64,000 bases of DNA from positions 62,001-126,000 of the forward strand of contig NZ_SCWD01000001.1 in NCBI RefSeq assembly GCF_004359515.1, in the 5' to 3' direction. Below the pieces are notes generated by a model, which was not told where the DNA came from, did no database searches, and saw nothing but the letters and a program-made list of their open reading frames with translations. Of this stretch, positions 48,421-56,575 are shown one piece after another. The stretch is from Macrococcus carouselicus (GTDB lineage: Bacteria > Bacillota > Bacilli > Staphylococcales > Staphylococcaceae). Both the position numbers and the translations under genes were made by a program. Every line of letters starts with the position of its first letter. Positions within the stretch are counted from its first letter, which is position 1.

Positions 48421-48434
48421 AAAGGAAGAGTAAC

Positions 48435-49385
48435 GTGTCATTTGCATCGGAAATGAAAAATGAACTGACCAGAATAGAGGCAGATGACTGCTGTCATAAA
48501 GCGGAACTCGCTGCACTTATCCGCATGAACGGAAACCTCAGTATTTCCAACAGGGAATGGGTCATCAATGTGCAGTCAGAGAATGCAGCAATCGCGAGAC
48601 GGGTCTTCACGCTGATCAAGAAAATATTTGGCGTAGAGATTGAGCTGCTGGTCCGCAAGAAAATGAAATTGAAGAAGAATAACGTCTATATCTGCCGCAT
48701 TAAAACGAAGGCGAAGGAAATCCTCGCAGATCTCAGCATCCTGGTGGACGGAAGTTTCACGCATGAAATTGACAATCAGCTGGTAGCAGATGACTGTTGC
48801 AGGAGAAGTTACCTGAGAGGTGCATTTCTGGCGGGAGGATCTGTCAATAATCCGGAGACGTCCTCCTATCACCTTGAAATCTTTTCTTTATACGAAAGTC
48901 ATTCCCGTGATCTGACGGCACTCATGAATAATTATCAGCTGAACGCGAAGACTTTGGAGCGAAAGAAAGGCTATATCTCCTATATGAAAGAAGCGGAGAA
49001 AATCGCTGAGTTTCTGAGCATCATCGGCGGATATCAGGCGCTGCTGAAATTTGAGGATGTACGTATCGTCAGAGATATGCGGAATTCAGTGAACCGACTG
49101 GTCAACTGTGAGACAGCTAATCTGAATAAGACTATCAGTGCTGCGATGAGACAGGTCGAGAATATTGAACTGATCAAGCAGGAGATCGGGCTTGAAGAAC
49201 TGCCGGAGCGACTGCGGGAGATAGCGAAACTACGGGTGCTGCATCAGGACGTGTCGCTGAAGGAACTGGGGGAGATGGTGTCAGCAGGTGTCATCTCGAA
49301 GTCCGGTGTTAATCATCGACTGAGAAAGCTTGATGAAATCGCAGATAAACTGAGAACAGGAGAATATATCGACCTAAAAAAATAA
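48435..49385 (+). CDS. whiA: DNA-binding protein WhiA
   Basis: WhiA, a sporulation-regulator homologue that in non-sporulating Firmicutes influences division and nucleoid organisation. The 316-residue protein has a degenerate LAGLIDADG fold ([20 protein letters not shown]) and a C-terminal helix-turn-helix ([20 protein letters not shown] then [10 protein letters not shown]). GTG 48435 follows AGGAAGAG. It closes the rapZ-yvcK-whiA operon. Confidence 0.96.
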   Translation: MSFASEMKNELTRIEADDCCHKAELAALIRMNGNLSISNREWVINVQSENAAIARRVFTLIKKIFGVEIELLVRKKMKLKKNNVYICRIKTKAKEILADLSILVDGSFTHEIDNQLVADDCCRRSYLRGAFLAGGSVNNPETSSYHLEIFSLYESHSRDLTALMNNYQLNAKTLERKKGYISYMKEAEKIAEFLSIIGGYQALLKFEDVRIVRDMRNSVNRLVNCETANLNKTISAAMRQVENIELIKQEIGLEELPERLREIAKLRVLHQDVSLKELGEMVSAGVISKSGVNHRLRKLDEIADKLRTGEYIDLKK

Positions 49386-49407
49386 GCCGGTGCCGGCTTA
49401 TTTTTTT
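49376..49407. terminator. Bidirectional terminator after whiA
   Basis: Ten-base perfect stem AATAAGCCGG/CCGGCTTATT with a TG loop, A run before and T run after. It overlaps the last codons of both convergent genes. Confidence 0.88.
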
Positions 49408-50150
49408 GCTTTAAATTGATCGAGCGATAGGAAGTGTTCTTCAGGGATAGTCAGACTTTCCGGCGTTGCATCATTGACTTCATGGATAGCAGTGTGCATC
49501 AGCATTTCACGTTTGTAGTCGTACTGACGTGTACCATAATCCTCTGCATATTTGACATAGGCATCATATTCAGGGTCTTCTTTATTCAGAGAATCCAGAT
49601 ATTTCACATCATCTGCGTGCATCTTATAGACTGGATACTGATTATAATGGTCCCCGGTCTTAATGACTTCAACATGTTGTGGATCTGCTGTGATAAACGT
49701 ACCGTTATCGAGCATATACATCTTTAAATCCTTAAATGTCACATCAAGGATAGCATGAAATTCCTGTCCTTCACCAGCAGGTTTAGTCGGAATACCGTGA
49801 CCTGTATCTTCTGTGTAGAGAACTGTCTCATTGTCTTTGACCTTAATGGTTTTATCAACCGTTTCTGTTGTCAGCTTAGTCAGAGGGTATGTTTTCTTGA
49901 CGCCAGGTGCCTTACTTTCTGTATCTTTAAATGCAGTATCCTTGTGATCGTGAATATCTTCTTCCTGTGTTTTCTTTTTTTCAACTTCAGCAGGTTTTTC
50001 TGTCGATAGTTGCTCGGTCGTTGGACTTTCGGTAGTCGCTTGTTCAGACGATGTCTGTTCTTTAGTGGGAGTAGAAGCAGTGTCGGATTGCTGTCCGCAC
50101 CCTGCCAGTACCCCTGCAGCAACTAGTATGTATAAATATTTTTTCATCAT
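49398..50150 (-). CDS. Lipoprotein of unknown function
   Basis: Lipoprotein of 250 residues: signal MMKKYLYILVAAGVLAGC with lipobox LAGC, then a low-complexity Ser/Thr/Glu/Gln linker to about residue 75, then a folded domain (about 90-250) with YPLTKLTTETVDKTIKVKDN, VLYTEDTGHGIP and MKMHADD-like stretches. I do not recognise the domain. Two ATGs in a row (50150, 50147) follow GGGAG; either is possible, and the longer frame from 50201 is not credible. It lies downstream of the alkaline phosphatase gene, separated by a terminator. Confidence 0.75.
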   Translation of the reverse strand: MMKKYLYILVAAGVLAGCGQQSDTASTPTKEQTSSEQATTESPTTEQLSTEKPAEVEKKKTQEEDIHDHKDTAFKDTESKAPGVKKTYPLTKLTTETVDKTIKVKDNETVLYTEDTGHGIPTKPAGEGQEFHAILDVTFKDLKMYMLDNGTFITADPQHVEVIKTGDHYNQYPVYKMHADDVKYLDSLNKEDPEYDAYVKYAEDYGTRQYDYKREMLMHTAIHEVNDATPESLTIPEEHFLSLDQFKAKK

Positions 50151-50163
50151 AGAACTCCCTTTA

Positions 50164-50198
50164 ATAAAAAAAGCCCCCCTATGACTTCCATAGAGGGC
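50164..50198 (-). terminator. Terminator of the alkaline phosphatase gene
   Basis: Stem formed by GCCCCCCTATG and CATAGAGGGC (one bulge), followed on the minus strand by TTTTTTTATT. Confidence 0.85.
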
Positions 50199-50213
50199 CA
50201 TTCTTAAATGTAA

Positions 50214-51629
50214 TTATTTGATAAGATTGAAGATATGTTTAGCGTTTTCTGTGTTTTCGATATTGCCTCTCCATAATGAGCTGGCTGGCCCGTAACCATA
50301 TACGTTTACGTCTTCACCGGTATGTCCACCTGTTGTCCAGCCAGTTAAGCTGCGAGTGTTAACTGGCGCTTCGATAGCATTTTCGATTTTAATTGCATCT
50401 TTAGCAGCCACAGCATTTTTGATGGCCTGCATTTCTTCAGCTTTTAATTCGAAACCGACGTTAGCTTTGATGATCTGTTCGACGTCAGCGCCGTCCTTCA
50501 TTAATTGAGCACGTAAGTATTCCGGCGTATGTTTCATTTGTTTGATAGGCTCAACGAACCAGTTGTAAACACCGTTAGCACCGATTGAGAAACCACCAGT
50601 AGAGTGATCAGCTGTAGCGATGACTAATGTGTTACAATCTTTTTTAGCGTAGTCGATAGCTGTCTGGAAGGCAAGGTCAAAGTCCTGCATTTCGCTCATT
50701 GCACCCGTGATATCATTAGCATGACCAGCCCAGTCTATCTGAGAACCTTCTACCATTAAGAAGAACCCTTTTTTGTTCGTGCTTAGTTTGTCCAGAGCTG
50801 TCTGAGTCATATCCTGAAGAGAAGGCATTGAAGCTGCGCGGTCAATCATCTTAGGCATGCCACCTTTAGAGAAGAGACCGAGCAACTGCTGACCTTCAGC
50901 TGCCTGCATTTCCTGTTTGTTAGTGGCGAACTGGTAACCATCTTTTTTGAATGCAGATACTAAGTCTTTATCCTTACGTTCGAAGTAGTCACGTCCACCG
51001 CCAAGGATAACGTCTACTTTATGTTTGCCGTTGATCGTTTCGTTGTAGTAGTCATCTGCGATAGCTGCCATGTTCTTACGGGATTCATCGTGAGCACCGT
51101 ATGCAGCTGGAGTCGCGTGAGTGACTTCAGAAGTCGCAACCAGACCAGTTGATTTTCCGACTTCCTTAGCACGCTCCAATACAGTTTTAACTTCAGTTTT
51201 ATCGTTGTCGACCGCGATAGCGTTGTTATAAGTTTTAACACCAGCACTCATTGCAGTAGCAGCAGAAGCTGAGTCAGTGATGTTTTCATGCTCGTCTTCA
51301 GCAATCGTACGTTGTGTACCTAATAAGTAGTGGTCAAATGATGTGAGTTCCATCTGAGCAGTTGCAGGATTATCAAGCATATAACGATGAGCTGTATTGT
51401 AAGAAGGTCCCATACCATCACCGATCATGAAGATGATGTTTTTAGGTGCTTTCACGTTCCCTTTACAAGTGACAGGTTTCTGGCCTGTTGCATGATTCAT
51501 CTGCGCATGGTAGTTCGCATGAGAATTATTAGCTTTTGCATCTGCAGTCTGGATACCTGCAGTCGGCATAGCTGATAAGAAAAGACCCGCGATTACGGAT
51601 GAAGCAACAACTTTATTGAATGATTTCAC
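50214..51629 (-). CDS. phoB: Secreted alkaline phosphatase
   Basis: Alkaline phosphatase of the PhoA superfamily, 471 residues, with a Sec signal peptide (about residues 1-31, cut after ADA). Active-site features: FMIGDGMGPSYN (metal Asp), nucleophile Ser in TDSASAATAMSAGVKTYN, FFLMVEGSQIDWAGHAND, TLVIATADHSTGGF and TGGHTGEDVNVYG. It releases phosphate from phosphomonoesters outside the cell. The ribosome site is TAGGAGGA. The upstream Pho box supports induction by phosphate starvation through PhoPR. The name phoB follows S. aureus usage; phoA is an alternative. Confidence 0.95.
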   Translation of the reverse strand: MKSFNKVVASSVIAGLFLSAMPTAGIQTADAKANNSHANYHAQMNHATGQKPVTCKGNVKAPKNIIFMIGDGMGPSYNTAHRYMLDNPATAQMELTSFDHYLLGTQRTIAEDEHENITDSASAATAMSAGVKTYNNAIAVDNDKTEVKTVLERAKEVGKSTGLVATSEVTHATPAAYGAHDESRKNMAAIADDYYNETINGKHKVDVILGGGRDYFERKDKDLVSAFKKDGYQFATNKQEMQAAEGQQLLGLFSKGGMPKMIDRAASMPSLQDMTQTALDKLSTNKKGFFLMVEGSQIDWAGHANDITGAMSEMQDFDLAFQTAIDYAKKDCNTLVIATADHSTGGFSIGANGVYNWFVEPIKQMKHTPEYLRAQLMKDGADVEQIIKANVGFELKAEEMQAIKNAVAAKDAIKIENAIEAPVNTRSLTGWTTGGHTGEDVNVYGYGPASSLWRGNIENTENAKHIFNLIK

Positions 51630-51676
51630 GATAAATCCTCCTAGGTTTTAATTACCCATTAAACTTAACAAGTTTT

Positions 51677-51726
51677 TGTAAAGTTAAGATGCCTATCATG
51701 TAAAGAATATGTAAAATTAATGTAAA
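51677..51726 (-). promoter_or_regulatory. Pho box (PhoP-binding direct repeats)
   Basis: On the minus strand, TTTACA occurs at plus-strand positions 51721-51726, 51710-51715, 51699-51704 and 51677-51682: starts are 11, 11 and 22 bases apart, so all four fall on one 11-base period with one degenerate unit between. PhoP boxes of Firmicutes are TT(A/T/C)ACA repeats with this spacing. They lie 48-97 bases before the alkaline phosphatase ATG. Confidence 0.85.
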
Positions 51727-51762
51727 AAAATAACCGCTGAGCTTTAGGCTGAGCGGTTAAAT
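51723..51762 (-). terminator. Terminator of clpP
   Basis: Stem of eight pairs TAACCGCT/AGCGGTTA (51731-51738 with 51752-51759) extended past one mismatch, then seven T on the minus strand. It touches the distal Pho-box repeat. Confidence 0.8.
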
Positions 51763-51771
51763 AGCTTATTA

Positions 51772-52365
51772 TTATTTTTCATTCTCTGTCGGATGCATGA
51801 CGTTATCAATCAGACCATACTCTTTCGCTTCTTCAGCGCTTAAGAAATTATCGCGGTCAGTATCTTTCTCGATTTTCTCGATCGGCTGACCTGTGCGTTC
51901 AGATAAAATGCGGTTCAATTTCTCACGTGTCTTTAAGATATGACGTGCTGCGATTTCAATTTCAGTCGCCTGTCCTTGAGCACCGCCGAGTGGCTGGTGA
52001 ATCATCACTTCAGCGTTAGGTAATGCGAAACGTTTACCTTTAGCGCCAGCAGCGAGTAAGAATGAACCCATAGAAGCGGCCATACCGATGCAGATGGTTT
52101 GTACATCCGGTTTGATGTGCTGCATAGTATCATAGATTGCCATACCCGCTGTCACACTACCACCAGGAGAGTTGATATAAAGGTAGATATCTTTTTCGGC
52201 ATCCTGTGCCTGCAGGAATAAAAGCTGTGACACAATAGAGTTTGCCACATTGTCGTCAATCTGAGAACCAAGCATGATAATGCGGTCTTTCAAAAGACGA
52301 GAGTAGATGTCATAGGCGCGTTCACCGCGGTTAGTAGATTCAATAACTGTTGGAATTAAGTTCAT
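51772..52365 (-). CDS. clpP: ATP-dependent Clp protease proteolytic subunit
   Basis: Serine protease that forms the double-heptamer chamber of ClpXP/ClpCP. The 197-residue protein has [20 protein letters not shown] (catalytic Ser about 98), [20 protein letters not shown] (catalytic His about 123) and the later Asp in [23 protein letters not shown] precedes the ATG. A CtsR box overlaps the promoter region. Confidence 0.98.
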   Translation of the reverse strand: MNLIPTVIESTNRGERAYDIYSRLLKDRIIMLGSQIDDNVANSIVSQLLFLQAQDAEKDIYLYINSPGGSVTAGMAIYDTMQHIKPDVQTICIGMAASMGSFLLAAGAKGKRFALPNAEVMIHQPLGGAQGQATEIEIAARHILKTREKLNRILSERTGQPIEKIEKDTDRDNFLSAEEAKEYGLIDNVMHPTENEK

Positions 52366-52408
52366 TGGAAAATCCTCCTTTAAGGTTTGTTAATAATATA
52401 CTATATAA

Positions 52409-52425
52409 GGTCAAAAATAGTCAAA
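52409..52425 (+). promoter_or_regulatory. CtsR operator of clpP
   Basis: GGTCAAA-AAT-AGTCAAA, a perfect match to the CtsR heptad repeat RGTCAAA-NAN-RGTCAAA. It lies 44-60 bases upstream of the clpP ATG and overlaps the minus-strand -35 (TTGACT) with TATATT 18 bases on. Predicted heat-shock repression by CtsR. Confidence 0.88.
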
Positions 52426-52511
52426 AGATAGCACTCAGAACACGAGTTACATCAACTTGTATTTTTTCATATTTAAATATAGAGCAAAGAGAGGTATAAT
52501 GTTAAGTAATT

Positions 52512-52583
52512 GCCCTCGTGGTGTAATGGATAACACTTAAGATTCCGGTTCTTAGGCTGGGGGTTCGATTCCCTCCGAGGGCG
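52512..52583 (+). tRNA. tRNA-Arg (anticodon CCG)
   Basis: Cloverleaf of 72 bases: acceptor GCCCTCG (52512-52518) pairs with CGAGGGC (52576-52582), discriminator G52583; anticodon stem TAAGA/TCTTA with loop TTCCGGT, anticodon CCG; T arm contains GGTTCGATTCC. The CCA is not encoded. Its 3' end serves as an integration site: the last 12 bases are repeated 4 kb downstream. Confidence 0.95.
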
Positions 52584-52588
52584 TTATA
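52572..52588. repeat. Left att core (17 bp, in tRNA-Arg 3' end)
   Basis: CCTCCGAGGGCGTTATA, the last 12 bases of the tRNA plus five more. Exact copy at 56637-56653. Confidence 0.88.
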
Positions 52589-52593
52589 CAGTT

Positions 52594-52682
52594 AAAACGT
52601 GTGATAACTAAAATATCAGAATGGCTTTAAATCAATGGTTTAAGCTATTTAAGATAGAATAGGTTATCATACGTTTTTTATT
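52594..52682 (+). terminator. Long-stem terminator-like structure after tRNA-Arg
   Basis: Fifteen-base stem (52594-52608 with 52663-52677, one wobble) enclosing about 54 bases, followed by TTTATTTTTTA. It lies in element DNA just past the att core and may end transcription of the tRNA now that the original flank is displaced. Confidence 0.5.
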
Positions 52683-52708
52683 TTTTATCCCCAAATAATC
52701 CCCAAAAG
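52683..52708. repeat. Left arm-type repeat of the element
   Basis: Starts TTTTATCCCC and ends TCCCCAAAAG; 23 of 26 bases match 56576-56601 in the same orientation. Both copies are inside the att cores, as expected for integrase arm sites. It is itself a partial internal repeat of ATCCCCAAA. Confidence 0.65.
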
Positions 52709-52745
52709 AAAAAGCTGACTACAAAAAATTTGTAATCGGCTTTTT

Positions 52746-53338
52746 TTACATACTCTCTAAGAACTTTATCGCCTTTTCTTCTTCTTTCTCAAAAGATTGT
52801 TCTAATAGATGCGAGTAAACACTCATTGTAACACCTATATTCTTATGTCCCAGACGTTTACTGATGTAATGAATAGAAATACCCTCAGCAATCAAAACAG
52901 AGCAGTGAGTGTGTCGCAGGGCGTGACAGGTGACGACTTTATCAAACTTGAAAGGTTTGTTCATCGCCTTTAGATCGTCAATATACTTTTTTAGTTCACC
53001 TCTAGCTTCAACTTTATTTTCACTGATTGCCTTTAATTCCTTGCATGCAGCTGCCAGTGTGCCAGCAGTGTGTCTATACCCTCTAAATACAGCTTGAGAG
53101 CCTTGTATTGCTCATATTCGAGGTATTTGAGGTTAGCAGCCTTACTTTCCTTTCCGCCCACTGTAACGGCCTTATACGTGGGATTTTTGAGAATCAGACC
53201 ATCATGTATGGCATCATCCATCACGTCACGCACTGCAGCGTTCAGCTTACGTACTGAATCAGTGGAATGTGTAGCTGCATATTCACTGAGAAACTTCTGA
53301 TAGATCGGCTTAGTGATGTCTTTCAGCAGATCATAAGG
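52746..53338 (-). pseudogene. Tyrosine recombinase (integrase) remnant
   Basis: The C-terminal part is clear: HALRHTHCSVLIAEGISIHY with the HxxR box, RLGHKNIGVTMSVYSHL with the nucleophile Tyr, stop at 52746. Upstream in another frame is the core-binding domain: SVRKLNAAVRDVMDDAIHDG, LILKNPTYKAV and KYLEYEQYKALKLYL (53060-53338). A frameshift near 53065 and a missing stretch remove the first catalytic Arg region. The N-terminal domain is cut at about 53340, where the terminase-like fragment begins on the other strand. It is not functional. Confidence 0.85.
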
Positions 53339-53341
53339 TGA

Positions 53342-53662
53342 GCAACTGGAACAGAAAGAAGCATCCTAAAGCGTGCTGAGTTTATGCTCAATCCCGACAC
53401 CAAACGGCAGAACTTAGTTTATAACGAATCAGTAACGATTATCGAAACAGAGCCGAAGCTAAGCGATCAGAACAGGGCTTTAGACTTACTGGGTAAATAC
53501 CATTCACTATGGACAGAGAATCAGAATGTGCATATGTCATCACCCGTTTTCATAGTAGATGATATACCCGAAACCGATGAAGTATTGAAGTATCATAATG
53601 GTAGCGTGTTTACTGACAGCATACTGAAACGAGGGGGAAAGGCTGATGAAGAAACACTATGA
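53342..53662 (+). pseudogene. Terminase small subunit-like fragment, N-terminus deleted
   Basis: The frame is open from 53342 without a start; it reads ERSILKRAEFMLNPDTKRQN, LVYNESVTIIETEPKLSDQN, RALDLLGKYHSLWTENQNV and ends EETL. The pattern of a beta hairpin followed by a helix with ALDLLGKYHSLWT resembles the C-terminal part of phage terminase small subunits (xALELLGKHxxLFTD). The DNA-binding N terminus is absent. An internal ATG at 53384 lacks a ribosome site. The assignment is by motif memory and needs a profile search. Confidence 0.5.
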
Positions 53663-53945
53663 ACGGATAGGGGATAAGATGGTCATCGTCATTAAAGATG
53701 AGATGTTTAAGAACATCAGCAGAGTTGGCCGGTATCTAGTCACTATGCTAGTTGGACACACTGAGTACCTTATGAAGCTCAATGTAAAAGAAGTGGATGA
53801 CAAGAAAGTGATTTCTGTCTGCTGCCCGTTATGCGATGAACTGGCAACTCAACTATATATGAAGCCTTTCGACAGTACACCCGATTCAAAAAATGTTCCT
53901 TTGTGTAAAACGTGCTATAAAGAAAAAGTTTTACCAGCTAAATAG
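53646..53945 (+). CDS. Small zinc-ribbon protein of phage-like origin (unknown)
   Basis: A 99-residue protein whose C-terminal half carries two CxxC pairs, CCPLCDEL and CKTCYKEK, suggesting a treble-clef or zinc ribbon. The N-terminal half is basic and amphipathic (VIVIKDEMFKNISRVGRYLV). ATG 53646 overlaps the end of the terminase fragment and follows GAGGGGGAAAGG, so the two belonged to one operon. I do not recognise a family. It looks intact, but promoter support is uncertain after the upstream deletion. Confidence 0.6.
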   Translation: MKKHYERIGDKMVIVIKDEMFKNISRVGRYLVTMLVGHTEYLMKLNVKEVDDKKVISVCCPLCDELATQLYMKPFDSTPDSKNVPLCKTCYKEKVLPAK

Positions 53946-53957
53946 TGAGGTGGCTTC

Positions 53958-54479
53958 ATGCGATTAATTAAAGTAAATCAATGTTACACCTATAAAACAT
54001 ATGGCCGATTATCTGACTGGGAACTATTGAACAAATTCAATCCTTATCTAATCAGCAGCAAGATAGCCATGCTGGAAGAACAGATTGAATCAATGTATGG
54101 CCTGAATGTCAGTCATTCTGAATCTACTGTATATGGCTTTATGTCTGTATCATATCCATTAGATAAGCTGGCTATATGGATAATCGAACAAAAGGATGCA
54201 CTGGAACGCTACCGTAAGAAGTCATCACACCATATGCAGCTACTGAAACAGGTCATGGCCACATATTCACCTAAAGAGCAGCAGCAGATTAAGCGTTACA
54301 TGCGTTCACAAGGCACATACAGACCGGCAGAGGTCGTCGAACGTTTACAGGTAGATTTATATCAACTGGTGCAGAATGAACGTGTAGAACGCAATAGACA
54401 GCGTGAGAATGCAAGACAACGGGCAAGAAATGAACATGTGACCATGATTAAATTAAGCCGCCAGGTGACGACTGTATGA
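53958..54479 (+). CDS. Basic phage-like protein, possible transcription regulator
   Basis: A 173-residue protein starting MRLIKVNQCYTYKTYGRLSD, with helical middle segments (LAIWIIEQKDALERYRKKSS; YSPKEQQQIKRYMRSQGTYR) and a very basic Arg/Asn/Gln-rich tail (NRQRENARQRARNEH). GTGAGGTGG precedes the ATG. Its shape resembles small late-gene regulators of staphylococcal phages (RinA/ArpU-like context), but I see no decisive motif. The last bases overlap the next gene (ATGA), giving a tight three-gene operon. Confidence 0.55.
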   Translation: MRLIKVNQCYTYKTYGRLSDWELLNKFNPYLISSKIAMLEEQIESMYGLNVSHSESTVYGFMSVSYPLDKLAIWIIEQKDALERYRKKSSHHMQLLKQVMATYSPKEQQQIKRYMRSQGTYRPAEVVERLQVDLYQLVQNERVERNRQRENARQRARNEHVTMIKLSRQVTTV

Positions 54480-54832
54480 AGTATGACAGAGACTATATCA
54501 AGCAGTTCATCAAAGAGTTTCATCATGTGGACTTGATACCGGAATCAGAGTTTGATGAAGAGGACGACTTCTTTTCACTTGATAAAGGCAGCACAATGAA
54601 CATGGATGATACGGTTAAAGTCATGCAGGCATCGGATGAGGTGGCTTACTATGTGGCCTATTTCAATGAATTGCTAGATCGTGTAGATGTCTTATGTACG
54701 GATAGGGAATACTTTGTATTTGTATTGAGGTGTGAGGGCAGGACTTTAGAACGAATTGGTAAGGTGTTTGAACTATCCAGGGAACGAATTAGGCAGATAT
54801 TGATGAATGTATTGGATAAGATATGTGAGTAA
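54476..54832 (+). CDS. Sigma-70 region-4-like DNA-binding protein
   Basis: A 118-residue protein. The C-terminal 45 residues form a helix-turn-helix like sigma region 4: EYFVFVLRCEGRTLERIGKV then FELSRERIRQILMNVLDKI, the RERIRQI signature of sigma and ArpU-type activators. The N-terminal 70 residues are acidic (ESEFDEEDDFFSLDKG) with no other sigma domain visible. It may be a late-gene activator acting with the preceding gene product. Translationally coupled by ATGA overlap. Function inferred only from the fold motif. Confidence 0.65.
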   Translation: MKYDRDYIKQFIKEFHHVDLIPESEFDEEDDFFSLDKGSTMNMDDTVKVMQASDEVAYYVAYFNELLDRVDVLCTDREYFVFVLRCEGRTLERIGKVFELSRERIRQILMNVLDKICE

Positions 54833-54892
54833 ACACGGCTGGTAGAGGTACTAGTGGTGTTTTAATTCGTGAAGAGTTGATTCAAAATGATA

Positions 54893-54930
54893 TAAAAAAA
54901 TCCATTACTATAATTAAGTAATGGATTACA
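54893..54930. terminator. Terminator after the phage-like operon
   Basis: Stem AATCCATTACT/AGTAATGGATT (54899-54909 with 54917-54927), seven A before and TTTTTATT some bases after. It separates the phage-like genes from the DUF3825 gene. The rest of 54833-55129 is AT-rich and otherwise featureless to my reading. Confidence 0.75.
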
Positions 54931-55129
54931 CTTTTTATTAAGCATTCCTATATTTTAGAGGCTTTATAAAAATTGATCTATATTCCTATGTGTGTACTTG
55001 CTTTATATATATTACTTACTAATTGTTGCCTCTTAATTAATAATATACTTACTTTTTTTTGCTTTGTCTAGACATTTGAATAGAATAATGTGAAAATTAT
55101 ATTACATATTATGGATTAGGAGAGGTCAA

Positions 55130-55927
55130 ATGCAGCACAATTATAATAATTCAAGAAACCAACCACCTTTGAATAAATTCGCATTCTTAGGTAATTTTAA
55201 TGATAAATTAATTTATTTATCTAAATTAGCAGAACCGGAAAATTGGTATTATGATAGTCCGAAAATGAATGAAAATGAAAAGGAAACTGGTGTCTTATTT
55301 CAGTATATACATCATACATTTTCTAAAGCTTTTGATGATAATTTAATATTAATGAATGATGACTATGCCATTATGAACACAGGCTTATTATCTAAGCAAG
55401 GTGAAGAAATATTTATGCTTTTCTCCCGAAATAAATATCCTGATAAACAAGATTGGTTTTTTAAGAGTTTTTACAAGCAATCTTCTCACGATATTCCGGT
55501 AGAGTTTAGACATCAATTACCTCAACACATCGATTACTTCAAAAAGACACCTGAAAGTTATTATTTTAATCCGTCTTTAAAAATTCACAGTAACCTTGAA
55601 CATATTATAGATGATAATTTTGACAGACTACCAAAAGCTATGAGAGAACTACCGGAAGATATTTTAAGCAGTGTTTTATCGGCTCAAATTTCTATTATTG
55701 AAAAGAGATTACTGAGAAACAATAGACTTGCAATTCCTCAATACTATAATAAAAAAATAATGTATTTAATTCCCTTAGCATTTGGAGATGAGGTTATAGC
55801 ACTGGCAATAGAAAAACACGATAATTCATATAGAGTAAATACTGTCTTAACAAAAGAAATGGCATACTGTAATGCTAGACTATTAATGAAGCCAGAGAGC
55901 AACTGGTTAACGAATGAGCAGCATTAG
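55130..55927 (+). CDS. DUF3825-domain protein (probable island cargo)
   Basis: A 265-residue protein matching DUF3825 along almost its whole length: KLAEPENWYYDSPK, FQYIHHTFSKAF, AIMNTGLLSKQGEEIFMLFS, HIDYFKKTPESYYFNP, HIIDDNFDRLPKAMRELPED, then LLRNNRLAIPQYYNKKIMYL, IPLAFGDEVIALAIEK and the closing MAYCNARLLMKPESNWLT. The domain's biochemical role is unknown; it is often appended to RNA-binding modules, whereas here it stands alone. AGGAGAGG precedes the ATG. Codon use is AT-rich compared with flanking core genes, a sign of transfer. The position between the packaging-type genes and the right att site is where such islands carry toxin or defence cargo; a defence role is inference. Confidence 0.8.
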   Translation: MQHNYNNSRNQPPLNKFAFLGNFNDKLIYLSKLAEPENWYYDSPKMNENEKETGVLFQYIHHTFSKAFDDNLILMNDDYAIMNTGLLSKQGEEIFMLFSRNKYPDKQDWFFKSFYKQSSHDIPVEFRHQLPQHIDYFKKTPESYYFNPSLKIHSNLEHIIDDNFDRLPKAMRELPEDILSSVLSAQISIIEKRLLRNNRLAIPQYYNKKIMYLIPLAFGDEVIALAIEKHDNSYRVNTVLTKEMAYCNARLLMKPESNWLTNEQH

Positions 55928-56216
55928 TGATATTTATTTTGTAGATTAAGCTATCGTATCATTATGATTGAGTAAATTAGCTTTTCATATACAATTTAAA
56001 AATATTAAGGACTGTCTATAATTTCAAATGCTTAGGGTATTGTATTAACATCCCTATTCTAAGCACGTTTTCTACACTCACTCGACCAACTACCCGTAAA
56101 GTACTCTTAGAATGGCAATCACAGACCATGTATCTTAATAGATATGTGGTTTTTCTGTATATTTAAGTAAATTAATGTTAAATTTACACTATACAATATA
56201 AGGGGAGGCTCATCTC
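55928..56216. other. AT-rich non-coding stretch in the element
   Basis: No gene seen. A terminator-like hairpin (ACCATGTATCT, loop TAAT, AGATATGTGGT, then TTTTTC) lies at about 56128-56160, and the ribosome site AGGGGAGG of the next pseudogene is at its end. Confidence 0.5.
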
Positions 56217-56519
56217 ATGAAAAAATCAGAAAAAGATAATCTCACAATTATTGCGTTTGTTAGTGCTGCTATTGGTGCAGTATTAGGATTACTAGCTTAT
56301 ACGCAGAATTGGTTAGGTTAATTTATAAAGTGGACATTATTGATATGTGGAATATTATTATTTTCAGCTATTGAAACATTTTTATCAGTTAGAGTTTATA
56401 AAAAGCAAGTGGATGCAGGAACATATCAGCAGAATAAAATGAAAATTATATCATTGCGATTAACAATATACTTTATATTCTATCTTATAGCAGGTATGAT
56501 TTACGCATTTTCACGGTAA
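56217..56519 (+). pseudogene. Three-segment membrane protein gene with one in-frame stop
   Basis: A single frame of 101 codons is interrupted only by TAA at 56319-56321. Part one reads MKKSEKDNLTIIAFVSAAIG and one membrane segment; part two continues in frame with FIKWTLLICGILLFSAIETF, a basic loop (YKKQVDAGTYQQNKMK) and LTIYFIFYLIAGMIYAFSR. A good ribosome site (AGGGGAGG) precedes the ATG. It is unrecognised; a small membrane protein of the island. A single substitution would restore it, so decay is recent or the stop is a sequencing error. Confidence 0.6.
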
Positions 56520-56575
56520 ACCATAATTATTAAATTACTATCAAAATAAGTCATCAAAATCAGCACTTTTTAACC

